Shown here: piece by piece, positions 1 through 8,532 of the stretch
Layout of the letters: each line of letters begins with the position of its first letter
Numbering within the stretch: position 1 is the first letter of the stretch
DNA from: Desulfobacteraceae bacterium
Lineage (GTDB): Bacteria > Desulfobacterota > Desulfobacteria > Desulfobacterales > UBA5616
Reading direction: 5' to 3'
DNA: 32,267 bases
NCBI GenBank assembly: GCA_013791935.1
Contig: VMSV01000170.1
Coordinates: forward strand, 1 to 32,267
Position numbers and translations under genes: made by a program
Notes under the pieces: generated by a model
The model's input: the letters and a program-made list of their open reading frames with translations, nothing else
Database searches by the model: none
Told to the model about the DNA's origin: nothing

Positions 1-51
1 CACCGGAGGCATTCTTCAAACCGGATATCATTCAGCAAACGGAAAAACATT

Positions 52-1095
52 ATGAATTGGGATTGGGACAAATTAAAAGAACAGCAGAGCAAACAAGGCC
101 CTGCATTAAAAACGCCGCAAGTGGATGAACTGATCGAAAAGTTCAAAAATTTAAAACTGCCCGGCGGACCTGTTATTATTGTGGCGATCCTCATACTTCT
201 GTTTATCGGTACATCCACATTTTATACCGTTAAATTCGATGAGGTCGGCGTGGTTCAGCGATTCGGGAAATGGGTGCGCACCACCCAGCCGGGTTTGAAT
301 TTCAAATTTCCCATGGGAATCGAAAAAGTCACGAAAGTGCCGATTCGAACCATCACCAAAGAGGAGTTTGGCTTTCGTACCTCTGACACCAAGCTGCGGA
401 GCGGATTCAATACCGAAACCGAGGTGGAGCCCGAGTCTTTGATGCTCACAGGGGATCTGAATGTGGCGGTGGTGCCCTGGATCGTGCAATACCGGATTAA
501 AGACCCGTATAATTATCTATTTAAAGTCAGAAATATTCAAAAGATTTTAAGAGATATGTCCGAAGCGGCCATGAGATTGGTGGTGGGGGACAGAAGCATC
601 AACGAAATCATCAGCAAAAGAAATGAAATTTCTCTGGAAGCTGCCGAGGTTCTTCAGAAGGAGCTGGATAATGCTGAAACGGGCATTTATATCGTAAGCA
701 TCGAAATGAAGAAAACCAATGTTCCCGGACCGGTTCAGGCTTCCTTTAATGAGGTGAACCAGGCAACCCAGGAAAAAGAGCAGATGATCTACCAGGCAAG
801 AGAAGACTACAACAAAGCCATTCCAGCCGCTAAAGGGGAGGCGGACCGCACCATCAAGGCAGCGGAAGGATATTCACTGGACCGGGTTAACCGAGCCAAG
901 GGCGATGCCTCAAGGTTTTCGGCAGTTTACACGGAGTATGCAAAGGCCCAGGATGTCACCAAACGGCGAATGTATCTTGAAATGATCAAAGAAGTGTTCC
1001 CCAAACTTGGACCTAAATACATTCTGGATGAAGATCAGAAGAACGTATTGCCCCTTTTAAATCTCGGACAACAGCAAATTGGTGTAGAAAAATGA
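52..1095 (+). CDS. hflK: HflK, SPFH-family membrane protein of the HflKC complex
   Basis: 347 residues. HflK pairs with HflC in a large inner-membrane ring that surrounds and modulates the FtsH protease. Visible: a hydrophilic amino terminus, one membrane segment at about residues 39-57, then an SPFH/prohibitin domain with the typical DEVGVVQRFGKW start, and an Ala/Glu-rich coiled-coil tail (about residues 245-310, including KGEADR and KAEG-type repeats). Length fits the family, although the amino-terminal Gly-rich stretch seen in enterobacterial HflK is short here. The ATG at 52 is chosen because the membrane segment follows at normal distance; the ribosome binding site is weak. The gene overlaps hflC by ATGA, so translation is probably coupled. 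Only 51 bases precede it, so the operon start may lie outside the window. Confidence 0.95.
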   Translation: MNWDWDKLKEQQSKQGPALKTPQVDELIEKFKNLKLPGGPVIIVAILILLFIGTSTFYTVKFDEVGVVQRFGKWVRTTQPGLNFKFPMGIEKVTKVPIRTITKEEFGFRTSDTKLRSGFNTETEVEPESLMLTGDLNVAVVPWIVQYRIKDPYNYLFKVRNIQKILRDMSEAAMRLVVGDRSINEIISKRNEISLEAAEVLQKELDNAETGIYIVSIEMKKTNVPGPVQASFNEVNQATQEKEQMIYQAREDYNKAIPAAKGEADRTIKAAEGYSLDRVNRAKGDASRFSAVYTEYAKAQDVTKRRMYLEMIKEVFPKLGPKYILDEDQKNVLPLLNLGQQQIGVEK

Positions 1096-2036
1096 ATTCA
1101 CTTAAAATTATCATAATCATCTTGATCCTTGCCTTCATGGGGCTATTCTCATCTGCCTTCGTTATTAATGAAACCGAACAAGTTATCGTGACCCAGTTTG
1201 GAAAACTCGTGGGTGAGCCCAAAACAGCGCCCGGGTTGTATTTTAAATTGCCGGTTTTGCAAGTGGCCAATTTTTTCCCTAAAAATCTCCTGGAATGGGA
1301 TGGCGAGCCCGGACAAATTCCCACCCTTGAAAAAACCTACATTTGGGTGGATTCTTTTGCCCGCTGGAAAATTGTGGACCCCATTAAGTTTTTCCAAACC
1401 GTTTCCAACACCAACGGTGCCTTAAGTCAACTGGATGCCATCATCGACCCGGCGGTGCGAAATTTTGTCACTTCCTACCGGCTCATTGAAACCGTCCGGA
1501 ACACCAACCGCGAGCTGGACACCTTTGAACTGGGCAGGGAAGACGAGTCAAAAAATCAGCGACCCTCCTATGCTGTGGAAACCGGAAGGGAAAAGATAAG
1601 CCGGGCAATCCTCGATCAAGCCCAACCCAAACTGGAGAAATTCGGCATCGAGCTGGTGGATGTTAAAATCAAACGCATCAATTATGTGGATCAGGTTCAG
1701 CAATCCGTATATGGAAGAATGATCGCGGAACGAAAGCAAATTGCGGAAAAATTTCGCTCTGAAGGTCAGGGCGAACAGAGGAAAATTCTGGGAGAAAAGG
1801 AAAAGGATTTAAAAAGGATCACCTCGGAAGCTTACAGAACCGCCCAAGAAGTCAAAGGCAAGGCGGATGCCGAAGCCACTACCATTTATGCCCAGGCTTT
1901 CGGTGTGGACCCCCAGTTTTATTCTTTCGTTAAAACCCTTGAAATCTACGGGGAAACGCTGGACAAGGAAAGCTCGCTGGTTCTTTCAACCGATTCGGAT
2001 TTCCTAAAATATCTGAAAGGTTATGAAATAAAATAG
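1092..2036 (+). CDS. hflC: HflC, SPFH-family partner of HflK
   Basis: 314 residues. Partner of HflK in the FtsH-modulating complex, with most of the chain on the periplasmic side. An amino-terminal membrane anchor (about residues 4-22) is followed by the SPFH domain (ETEQVIVTQFGK) and a charged coiled-coil region (about residues 195-260, with AERKQIAEKFRSEG and GEKEKDLKRI). The carboxy-terminal region (FGVDPQFYSFVKTLEIY) matches HflC. Its ATG overlaps the TGA of hflK. A stem-loop directly after the stop ends the operon. HflKC identity is secure from the pair arrangement and the domain order. Confidence 0.95.
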   Translation: MNSLKIIIIILILAFMGLFSSAFVINETEQVIVTQFGKLVGEPKTAPGLYFKLPVLQVANFFPKNLLEWDGEPGQIPTLEKTYIWVDSFARWKIVDPIKFFQTVSNTNGALSQLDAIIDPAVRNFVTSYRLIETVRNTNRELDTFELGREDESKNQRPSYAVETGREKISRAILDQAQPKLEKFGIELVDVKIKRINYVDQVQQSVYGRMIAERKQIAEKFRSEGQGEQRKILGEKEKDLKRITSEAYRTAQEVKGKADAEATTIYAQAFGVDPQFYSFVKTLEIYGETLDKESSLVLSTDSDFLKYLKGYEIK

Positions 2037-2072
2037 CCGGTGGAATAAATATTTTCCAACCGGTTTCTTTTT
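2037..2072 (+). terminator. Rho-independent terminator of hflKC
   Basis: Directly after the hflC stop, CCGGTGGAA pairs with TTCCAACCGG (one bulged A) around an AT-rich loop and is followed by TTTCTTTTT. It is a convincing intrinsic terminator for the plus strand. Confidence 0.75.
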
Positions 2073-2085
2073 GAAAAGAAAGCAC

Positions 2086-2121
2086 AAAACAAGGCGTCCC
2101 ATGAATCAGACGCCTTGTTTT
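2086..2121. terminator. Bidirectional terminator between hflC and the bS22-like gene
   Basis: A perfect 13-bp stem, AAAACAAGGCGTC at 2086-2098 and GACGCCTTGTTTT at 2109-2121, around a 10-nt loop. The A-tract on one side and T-tract on the other let it work on both strands. It lies 20 bases beyond the stop of the small minus-strand gene and behind the hflC terminator, as expected at the meeting point of two convergent units. Confidence 0.8.
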
Positions 2122-2140
2122 AAACTGAATCGAAGGCGCT

Positions 2141-2239
2141 TTATTTGCCCTTTCTGCGCTGGTGACGAGTACGGGCCAAGAGCTTTCTGTGCTTATGCTT
2201 TCGCATCTTTTTTCTCCGCTTTTTTACTACACTACCCAA
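2141..2239 (-). CDS. bS22-like / AURKAIP1-COX24 domain small ribosomal protein
   Basis: A 32-residue, extremely basic protein read on the minus strand from a TTG (complement of 2237-2239) to a TAA (complement of 2141-2143). It begins MGSVVKKRRKKM, continues with a K-H-K-H-R-K-L-L core and ends RTRHQRRKGK. This matches the short AURKAIP1/COX24 family, which includes mycobacterial bS22 (pattern MGSV-x-KKRRK-x-M...HRKLL-x-x-TR-x-QRR). Family members bind the small ribosomal subunit. The TTG start is supported by a strong GGGGGTGA Shine-Dalgarno four bases upstream and by the family MGSV amino terminus. An intrinsic terminator follows at 2086-2121. Lys/Arg/His make up well over half the residues. 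It is easy to miss because of its length and non-ATG start. Function is inferred from family similarity. Confidence 0.85.
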   Translation of the reverse strand: MGSVVKKRRKKMRKHKHRKLLARTRHQRRKGK

Positions 2240-2345
2240 CCGATCACCCCCATTCATTGTTCATCGTTCAAAATTTGCCATTGCTAACATTATTTTTTGT
2301 TGTTTGTCCACATTTTTTTTGTTTCCGGTTTCAAGTGATCCTTTA

Positions 2346-2374
2346 TTGATATGACGGGCAAGGTATGTTAAAAA
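2346..2374 (+). promoter_or_regulatory. Predicted sigma70-type promoter for the HELIH protein
   Basis: TTGATA at 2346-2351, a 17-base spacer, then TAAAAA at 2369-2374 with an upstream TG (extended -10). A transcript would start near 2381, just ahead of either candidate start codon. Confidence 0.45.
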
Positions 2375-2435
2375 TCTTACCTTAAGCTGAACCTTGGAGC
2401 TTCAAAACAACCTTGTCCATGCCAACACAGAAACT

Positions 2436-2972
2436 ATGGAACTGCCCGCTTTCAACCCTGAACAAATTACCGCGATCAACAGATCCACCCTTGTGGCGGA
2501 AGATCTGGTGAGCAGTTTTTACAAACTCTCCTCAAGCCAATGGCTGAAAAAGAAATACGACATTAAAACCATGATGGATTTGCTTCCCGATGAAATCGTC
2601 GACGGTCCATTTGCCCAGATTGTTCAATACAAAGGGCGGCCCAGAGGATCTTCTTTGGAATCCGATTCCTATGATTTTTATAAAATCTGCATTCAGGATC
2701 ATGCCATCCTGTCCGTTACCCATGAGTTTCCCAATCTTCATCTTTTTCCCTTTTCCTTATATATTATCATCCACGAGCTCATCCACGTGGTGCGCTTTAT
2801 TCAGTACTCACAAAATTTTTATGCCTCCTTCCAGGAAAAAATGAATGAGGAGAGGCGGGTTCATGAAAAAACCCGTGATGTTCTTAAAGATTCTAAAATT
2901 CAAGGGGTTAAAGATGTCTTTGATTTTTATCATCAATGGTTGCAACCCTTGGACAGCATGAAAGCCAGGTAA
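2436..2972 (+). CDS. Uncharacterised protein with an HExxH (HELIH) motif
   Basis: I do not recognise a named family. From the ATG at 2436 the protein has 178 residues; a TTG at 2394 in the same frame would add 14. Neither start has a clear ribosome binding site, and the promoter at 2346-2374 is compatible with both. The centre holds IIIHELIHVVRF, giving H113-E114-x-x-H117 within a hydrophobic helix, which is the zincin zinc-binding pattern. It is followed by EERRVHE (residues 138-144), which could supply a third ligand. There is no signal peptide and no other domain, so if it is a metallopeptidase it is a small cytoplasmic one. It lies between the ribosomal-protein gene and the fmdB gene. The HExxH pattern alone is weak proof of protease activity. 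Confidence 0.7.
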   Translation: MELPAFNPEQITAINRSTLVAEDLVSSFYKLSSSQWLKKKYDIKTMMDLLPDEIVDGPFAQIVQYKGRPRGSSLESDSYDFYKICIQDHAILSVTHEFPNLHLFPFSLYIIIHELIHVVRFIQYSQNFYASFQEKMNEERRVHEKTRDVLKDSKIQGVKDVFDFYHQWLQPLDSMKAR

Positions 2973-2987
2973 TTTATTTTTTGGGTC

Positions 2988-3015
2988 TTGACAACCCTTG
3001 ATCTTTATCTATATT
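2988..3015 (+). promoter_or_regulatory. Predicted sigma70 promoter of the fmdB-type gene
   Basis: A perfect TTGACA at 2988-2993, a 16-base spacer and TATATT at 3010-3015, placed about 55 bases before the FmdB-family start codon. Confidence 0.6.
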
Positions 3016-3070
3016 AACCTCAACTTGTTTCAAAGAGCGTTAAAAAGGAATAGGGTTCAGGAGGGGGAAA

Positions 3071-3343
3071 ATGCCGATTTACGAATATGAGTGTGATAAA
3101 TGCGGTTCCATCATCGAGAAATTTCAGACTTTTTCTGAAAAGCCTTTGTCGAATTGTGACCAATGTTCAGGGAAACTTCATAAAATTATTTCCCAGAGTA
3201 CATTTCATCTGAAAGGGAATGGCTGGTACGTAACCGATTACGCCGGAAAAACCCAAAAATCGTCGTCTGATAAAACACCCGAAACCAAAGCTGAAACCAA
3301 TACTGATAAGACAGAAAGCAAAACAGGCAGTTCCGAAGCCTGA
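3071..3343 (+). CDS. FmdB-family zinc-ribbon protein
   Basis: 90 residues. The amino-terminal 50 residues form the FmdB/CxxC_CxxC_SSSS domain: MPIYEYEC start, Cys pairs C8/C11 and C29/C32 that should bind one zinc ion, and the conserved F-H-L-K-G-x-GWY-x-TDY segment. The tail is a low-complexity Lys/Thr/Glu/Ser region typical of the family and probably disordered. The family was named from a putative regulator of formamidase genes, but its general role is unknown. It has a strong GGAGGGGG ribosome binding site and its own promoter at 2988-3015. It stands alone upstream of groES. Family call secure, biological role open. Confidence 0.9.
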   Translation: MPIYEYECDKCGSIIEKFQTFSEKPLSNCDQCSGKLHKIISQSTFHLKGNGWYVTDYAGKTQKSSSDKTPETKAETNTDKTESKTGSSEA

Positions 3344-3410
3344 AAAGTATTGTCCTCCGATGGAGATTCACAGGCATACTATCAAAAGGGAATTCCACGG
3401 GGGAATCGTA

Positions 3411-3575
3411 ATGCCTGAGCAAAACGTCCTGAAACCTTCTATCCGATACAGCCCGGACCGGAAAAGGTTGGAAATAACCGCCGGTTTTCACAAATGCTCT
3501 TTTTTAATTCCCCTCTCAGTGAAAAAAATCGACCGGTTCGCTTTACAAACAAAAAAATGTGATTATTTTTTATAG
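3411..3575 (+). CDS. Possible small hypothetical protein
   Basis: A 54-residue open frame starting at the ATG at 3411 with a GGGGGA ribosome binding site six bases upstream. It is basic, contains two Cys, and shows no motif I recognise; residues 12-36 could form beta strands. It occupies an otherwise empty 377-base gap between fmdB and groES. The ribosome binding site is the only positive evidence. It may be a real lineage-specific small gene or chance. Confidence 0.3.
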   Translation: MPEQNVLKPSIRYSPDRKRLEITAGFHKCSFLIPLSVKKIDRFALQTKKCDYFL

Positions 3576-3624
3576 TTAATTAAGATAAAATCTTACCCGT
3601 TGATTTCTAATGATTTTAAAGGCC

Positions 3625-3682
3625 TTGCGAGACTTCATGCCATGGAGTCGTTCAGCAATTAAAATCTAAACTTCAATATAAT
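3625..3682 (+). promoter_or_regulatory. Predicted groES control region
   Basis: A perfect TATAAT at 3677-3682 lies about 40 bases before the groES start codon, without a good -35 box. Upstream is an imperfect palindrome, GACTTCATG-C-CATGGAGTC (3631-3649, one mismatch), with TTGC/GCAA outer arms at 3625 and 3655. No CIRCE element (TTAGCACTC-N9-GAGTGCTAA) is present, so HrcA control by the standard operator is not supported. The palindrome is a candidate binding site for another regulator. Confidence 0.4.
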
Positions 3683-3720
3683 TTTTTACCATATGTTTGC
3701 TGGAAAGGAGAATGGAAACC

Positions 3721-4008
3721 ATGAAATTAAGACCATTACAGGACCGTATTTTAGTGCAGAGAGTTGAAGAAGAATCCAAGACAAAAGGAGGGATTATCAT
3801 CCCGGATACAGCCAAGGAAAAACCTGCTGAAGGCAAAATTATTTCTGTTGGTAACGGAAAAGTGGGTGATGACGGCAAACGGATCCCGTTGGAATTGAAA
3901 AAAGGGGATAAGATTCTATTCGGAAAATACTCCGGAACAGAAGTGAAAGTGGACGGCGTTGAATATCTGATCATGCGCGAGGATGACGTTCTTGGCGTTG
4001 TCGAATAG
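3721..4008 (+). CDS. groES: GroES co-chaperonin (10 kDa)
   Basis: 95 residues, the normal length. GroES forms the heptameric lid of the GroEL folding chamber. Visible: the [14 protein letters not shown] start, the mobile loop around [16 protein letters not shown], and the carboxy-terminal [18 protein letters not shown]. The ATG at 3721 is chosen over in-frame starts at 3697 and 3712 because AAAGGAG at 3704-3710 sits at proper distance from 3721 and because family members start at this Met. groEL follows after 42 bases in the same operon. Confidence 0.97.
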   Translation: MKLRPLQDRILVQRVEEESKTKGGIIIPDTAKEKPAEGKIISVGNGKVGDDGKRIPLELKKGDKILFGKYSGTEVKVDGVEYLIMREDDVLGVVE

Positions 4009-5712
<1,704 letters not shown>

Positions 5713-5738
5713 GCGCCTTTAACCCATAATTAGATTCT

Positions 5739-5778
5739 AAAAGCCCTCATCTTTTTAAGATGGGGGCTTTTGTTTTTT
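5739..5778 (+). terminator. Rho-independent terminator of groESL
   Basis: AAAAGCCCTCATCTT pairs with AAGATGGGGGCTTTT (one T.G position) across a three-base loop, followed by GTTTTTTT. A strong intrinsic terminator. Confidence 0.9.
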
Positions 5779-5838
5779 TCAGGACAACCGATATAAAATG
5801 CATGGCTAACAGCTGGTATCCGAAACTTTTCTGTCTAT

Positions 5839-5986
5839 TACCTAATTTGAGCGATTTTCGAGTTGGCCGCAGATGCGGTGAAATCGGGAATCCCGAAGGG
5901 TTTCTAAATTTTGGCTTTTAAAAGAGTTGAATCTCCTATGATCATAATACATTTGGGTCGAAATTTTGAAACGCTCAATTTAGGTA
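5839..5986. repeat. MITE-like element with terminal inverted repeats
   Basis: TACCTAATTTGAGCG at 5839-5853 and CGCTCAATTTAGGTA at 5972-5986 are inverted repeats with one mismatch in 15. They enclose about 118 bases without a coding frame. Both ends terminate in TA, as would a TA target-site duplication. The inner flanks also show partial complementarity (TTTTCGA against TCGAAATTTT). This is the architecture of a miniature inverted-repeat element, possibly moved by an IS630/mariner-type transposase. Copy number elsewhere cannot be seen here. Confidence 0.55.
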
Positions 5987-6011
5987 TTATTATGCCCTCG
6001 GCATGGCAAAC

Positions 6012-6039
6012 TTGACAAATCATAACCATCTAAGATATT
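6012..6039 (+). promoter_or_regulatory. Predicted sigma70 promoter of the LysM operon
   Basis: A perfect TTGACA at 6012-6017, a 16-base spacer and GATATT at 6034-6039, about 47 bases before the LysM-protein start codon and just outside the MITE-like element. Confidence 0.5.
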
Positions 6040-6086
6040 AATGTGCCATTCATTCATTGAACAACCTTAAGCAACCGGAGAAGTTC

Positions 6087-7163
6087 ATGAAAATCACCAA
6101 TTCCATGCGATTTCAAAAAGGTTCACACACCAGTATGAAAATTTCAAATCCAATTCTTACAATCATCATGGGACTTGTCATGTTTTTGGGAATAGCAGTT
6201 CCTATCCCGGTTGAAGGAACCAGCGAAATTGTAGAACAGGAAACCGGTTTCTACTACACGGTCCAGAAGGGCGATACCCTGTGGGATCTTTCACAACGTT
6301 TTTCAGATTCTCCATGGCTTTGGCCTGATTTGTGGAAAGATAACAGCCAGATCCCGAATCCGCACTGGATTTATCCCGGCAACCGTATCCGGATCTACCG
6401 AAAAGACTGGTCTAAAAAATTTGATACCCAGGTAGAAGCCGTTTCCATCACGGGATCTGCAACACCCCTTGAATCGTCCATCCATTTTCTTTACAAAAAA
6501 ATTGACATGGTCGGCTTTATCAAAGAAGAACCCGTTGTCCCCAGTGCCGTCCTGTTTAAAGCAAAAGATGACAAAGTTCTGATCAGCCAGGGAGATCTGG
6601 TTTTCTTGAGGAAAAAAACCAAAGGATCCTTTGTTCCGGGAAGCCTCTATACCATCTACAGAACATTCGAACCCATTAAAGATGAAGCCTCAGGTGATCC
6701 CATCGGCATCCAGCATTACATCACCGGGGTCCTTGAAATCATAAAAGAAGACGATAATTTCGTCACGAGCAAAATCATTAAATCTTTTAGAGCCATCGAA
6801 GTAAACGACAAAATCATGCCCTACCAAGAAATCACCGAGGAAATCTCAATTGCCCCCAATTCAAAGGAAATAGAAGGAAGCGTCATCATCTCAGAAGAAA
6901 ACAGCAATATATTCGGAGATCACGACATTGCTTTCATCAACAAGGGGCGCAACGACGGGGTTCTTCCCGGTCACTTTTTCAGAATATATTCCCGGGACAA
7001 AGTCAAACCAGACCCGAAAAGCAACAAAAGTGTAATGATGGACCCCCAATTTTTCGGGGAATTGATAGTCCTTCGAACCGAGGCCACGACCTCAACCGTG
7101 ATGATCACAAAATCCGAAAACTCCATATCATCCGGAGACAGCGTTAAAACCCTCATGGAGTGA
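6087..7163 (+). CDS. Secreted LysM-domain protein
   Basis: 358 residues from the ATG at 6087, chosen because GGAG at 6077-6080 is correctly spaced; a TTG at 6057 and an ATG at 6135 are in the same frame. A hydrophobic export segment (about residues 21-42) is followed by a LysM domain at about residues 56-105 (YYTVQKGDTLWDLSQRF through YPGNRIRIY), which binds peptidoglycan. The remaining 250 residues are beta-rich with no motif I can name. The LysM-plus-long-tail layout is common in deltaproteobacterial envelope proteins. The next gene starts seven bases after the stop, so the two likely form an operon for a cell-wall-associated pair. Enzyme activity is not indicated. Confidence 0.85.
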   Translation: MKITNSMRFQKGSHTSMKISNPILTIIMGLVMFLGIAVPIPVEGTSEIVEQETGFYYTVQKGDTLWDLSQRFSDSPWLWPDLWKDNSQIPNPHWIYPGNRIRIYRKDWSKKFDTQVEAVSITGSATPLESSIHFLYKKIDMVGFIKEEPVVPSAVLFKAKDDKVLISQGDLVFLRKKTKGSFVPGSLYTIYRTFEPIKDEASGDPIGIQHYITGVLEIIKEDDNFVTSKIIKSFRAIEVNDKIMPYQEITEEISIAPNSKEIEGSVIISEENSNIFGDHDIAFINKGRNDGVLPGHFFRIYSRDKVKPDPKSNKSVMMDPQFFGELIVLRTEATTSTVMITKSENSISSGDSVKTLME

Positions 7164-7169
7164 TTTGAC

Positions 7170-7610
7170 ATGAAAAAATTCATCTTCATTGCAATTACGA
7201 CCCTATTGGCAATATCCGGGTTTTTGTATTACTTCTTTCCTGGAAATAAAGCTCTGGCAGAAGAAGACGGCATGATCATAAAAATTGAAAGTCCGGCGGA
7301 CAACCCCGAATCGGCTATGGTGATTTCCTCGCCGGAATTGGAAATTGATAAACAAATAATCGTAATCTGGCTTAACATGATAAAAGGCAAGGAAATCAAT
7401 ATCATATTTGATGACCCTAAAACTGTCATTGCCGCCACGTCTGACCCCATGGGTTTTACCACCGATGACAGCGGGGGTTTTTCGGCCAGATACATGCCCC
7501 ATATCGCCACGGCAAGCCTTCGTTTTATCAAAAGCGGGACCTATTCCTATACTGTAACCTCCCAAATAAACGAGCCAAAAAGCTCCTCTGGAAAAATCAT
7601 CGTCCCTTAA
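7170..7610 (+). CDS. Membrane-anchored cupredoxin-like protein without copper ligands
   Basis: 146 residues with an amino-terminal signal/anchor (about residues 3-24). The rest has the strand pattern of a plastocyanin-like fold: VIWLNMIKGKEINIIF early, then TASLRFIKSGTYSYTVTS and SGKIIVP at the end, which parallel the cupredoxin V-W-x-N, F-x-x-P-G-T-Y-x-Y and G-x-I-x-V segments. The copper ligands expected there (His, then Cys-x-x-His-x-x-x-Met) are absent, and the protein has no Cys at all. The fold assignment is inference from pattern. It sits directly behind the LysM protein, with its ribosome binding site GGAG inside that gene's end, so they are probably co-translated and may act together at the envelope. 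Confidence 0.6.
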   Translation: MKKFIFIAITTLLAISGFLYYFFPGNKALAEEDGMIIKIESPADNPESAMVISSPELEIDKQIIVIWLNMIKGKEINIIFDDPKTVIAATSDPMGFTTDDSGGFSARYMPHIATASLRFIKSGTYSYTVTSQINEPKSSSGKIIVP

Positions 7611-7611
7611 G

Positions 7612-7654
7612 CATAAAAAAACCCCCGGAAGATTCAATCTTTCCGGGGATTTTT
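7612..7654. terminator. Bidirectional terminator between convergent units
   Basis: CCCCGGAAGATT pairs with AATCTTTCCGGGG (one bulge). ATTTTT follows on the plus strand and GTTTTTTT on the minus strand, so it can end both the LysM operon and the crotonase operon. Confidence 0.85.
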
Positions 7655-7684
7655 GACCCAATTACTTTAACCCTGTAAAATCTT

Positions 7685-8500
7685 CTATCGAGGATCTTTA
7701 AAGTCAGGCTTTCTGTTTTCCAGGTTTGCTAAAACGGCTTCCACCTGGTTCGGCGTACCAATGACCGATCTCTGCAGGTCCTCTTCAAGCCTGAACCCCT
7801 CTTCAATCGTCACACGCCTTGAGGCATTCAGCAACTTCTTGCCTGCCCTTATAGCATCGGGTGATTTGGTTGCTATTTCATGGGCCAGCTTCATGGCATC
7901 CTCATAGGGGGCGTCACTCACCCGAGTGGCAAGGCCCAGGGTCACAGCCTCCAATCCGTCAATGATTCTTCCGGTATAGGTCAGCTCTTTAACCACATCC
8001 AGCCTCGCAAGATCGCGAAGCATCTGGGTTCCACTCATATCCGGAACCAGGCCCCATTTGATCTCCAGGATGGAAACCCTTGCGTCCGGCTCAATAATCC
8101 GAATGTCTGCCCCCAGAGCAATTTGAAGCCCGCCTCCAAAGGCCACGCCATGAATGGCGGCAATGACAGGGACCGGCATGACATGCCAGACATATCCTGC
8201 TTGCTGGGCCAGATTGGCAGGATTTTTAGCACTATGATCCGCCATGACATTCTCTGCAGCAGACCGGCTGGACTTTGCATCCGCCATGGACTGAAAACTG
8301 GAAAAATCAAGCCCCGCGCAAAAAGCCCTGCCCTCACCCGATAAAACGACTGCCCTGATGGATTTCATGCCAGCCAGCTCTCTGCCCACACGGCTCAAGG
8401 CCTCAAACATCGCCGTGTCAATGGCATTCATCTTTTCAGGCCGATTCATTCGAACATCAGCCACACCCTCCCGGATGGTATATACAACCCTGTCGGCCAT
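7685..8500 (-). CDS. Enoyl-CoA hydratase/isomerase (crotonase) family protein
   Basis: 271 residues. Crotonase enzymes hydrate or isomerise acyl-CoA thioesters. Visible: RMNRPEKMNAID at the start, the oxyanion-hole segments AFCAGLD (residues 60-65) and HGVAFGGGLQIALGAD (117-132), and both catalytic Glu positions of enoyl-CoA hydratase, E146 (in SILEIKWGLVP) and E172 (in VVKELTYTG). Keeping both Glu favours a hydratase. The start is supported by AAAGGAAA. It is the second gene of a minus-strand operon, 32 bases behind the nitronate-monooxygenase-like gene. True substrate unknown; beta-oxidation of a fatty or aromatic acid is the likely setting. Confidence 0.9.
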   Translation of the reverse strand: MADRVVYTIREGVADVRMNRPEKMNAIDTAMFEALSRVGRELAGMKSIRAVVLSGEGRAFCAGLDFSSFQSMADAKSSRSAAENVMADHSAKNPANLAQQAGYVWHVMPVPVIAAIHGVAFGGGLQIALGADIRIIEPDARVSILEIKWGLVPDMSGTQMLRDLARLDVVKELTYTGRIIDGLEAVTLGLATRVSDAPYEDAMKLAHEIATKSPDAIRAGKKLLNASRRVTIEEGFRLEEDLQRSVIGTPNQVEAVLANLENRKPDFKDPR

Positions 8501-8532
8501 ATCGGTTTCCTTTCTCTTTGATGGTTACGAGA

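Noticed and set aside
2071-2349. 92-codon plus-strand open frame
   Set aside because: It runs through two terminators and opposite the bS22-like gene, has no ribosome binding site and has an implausible composition.
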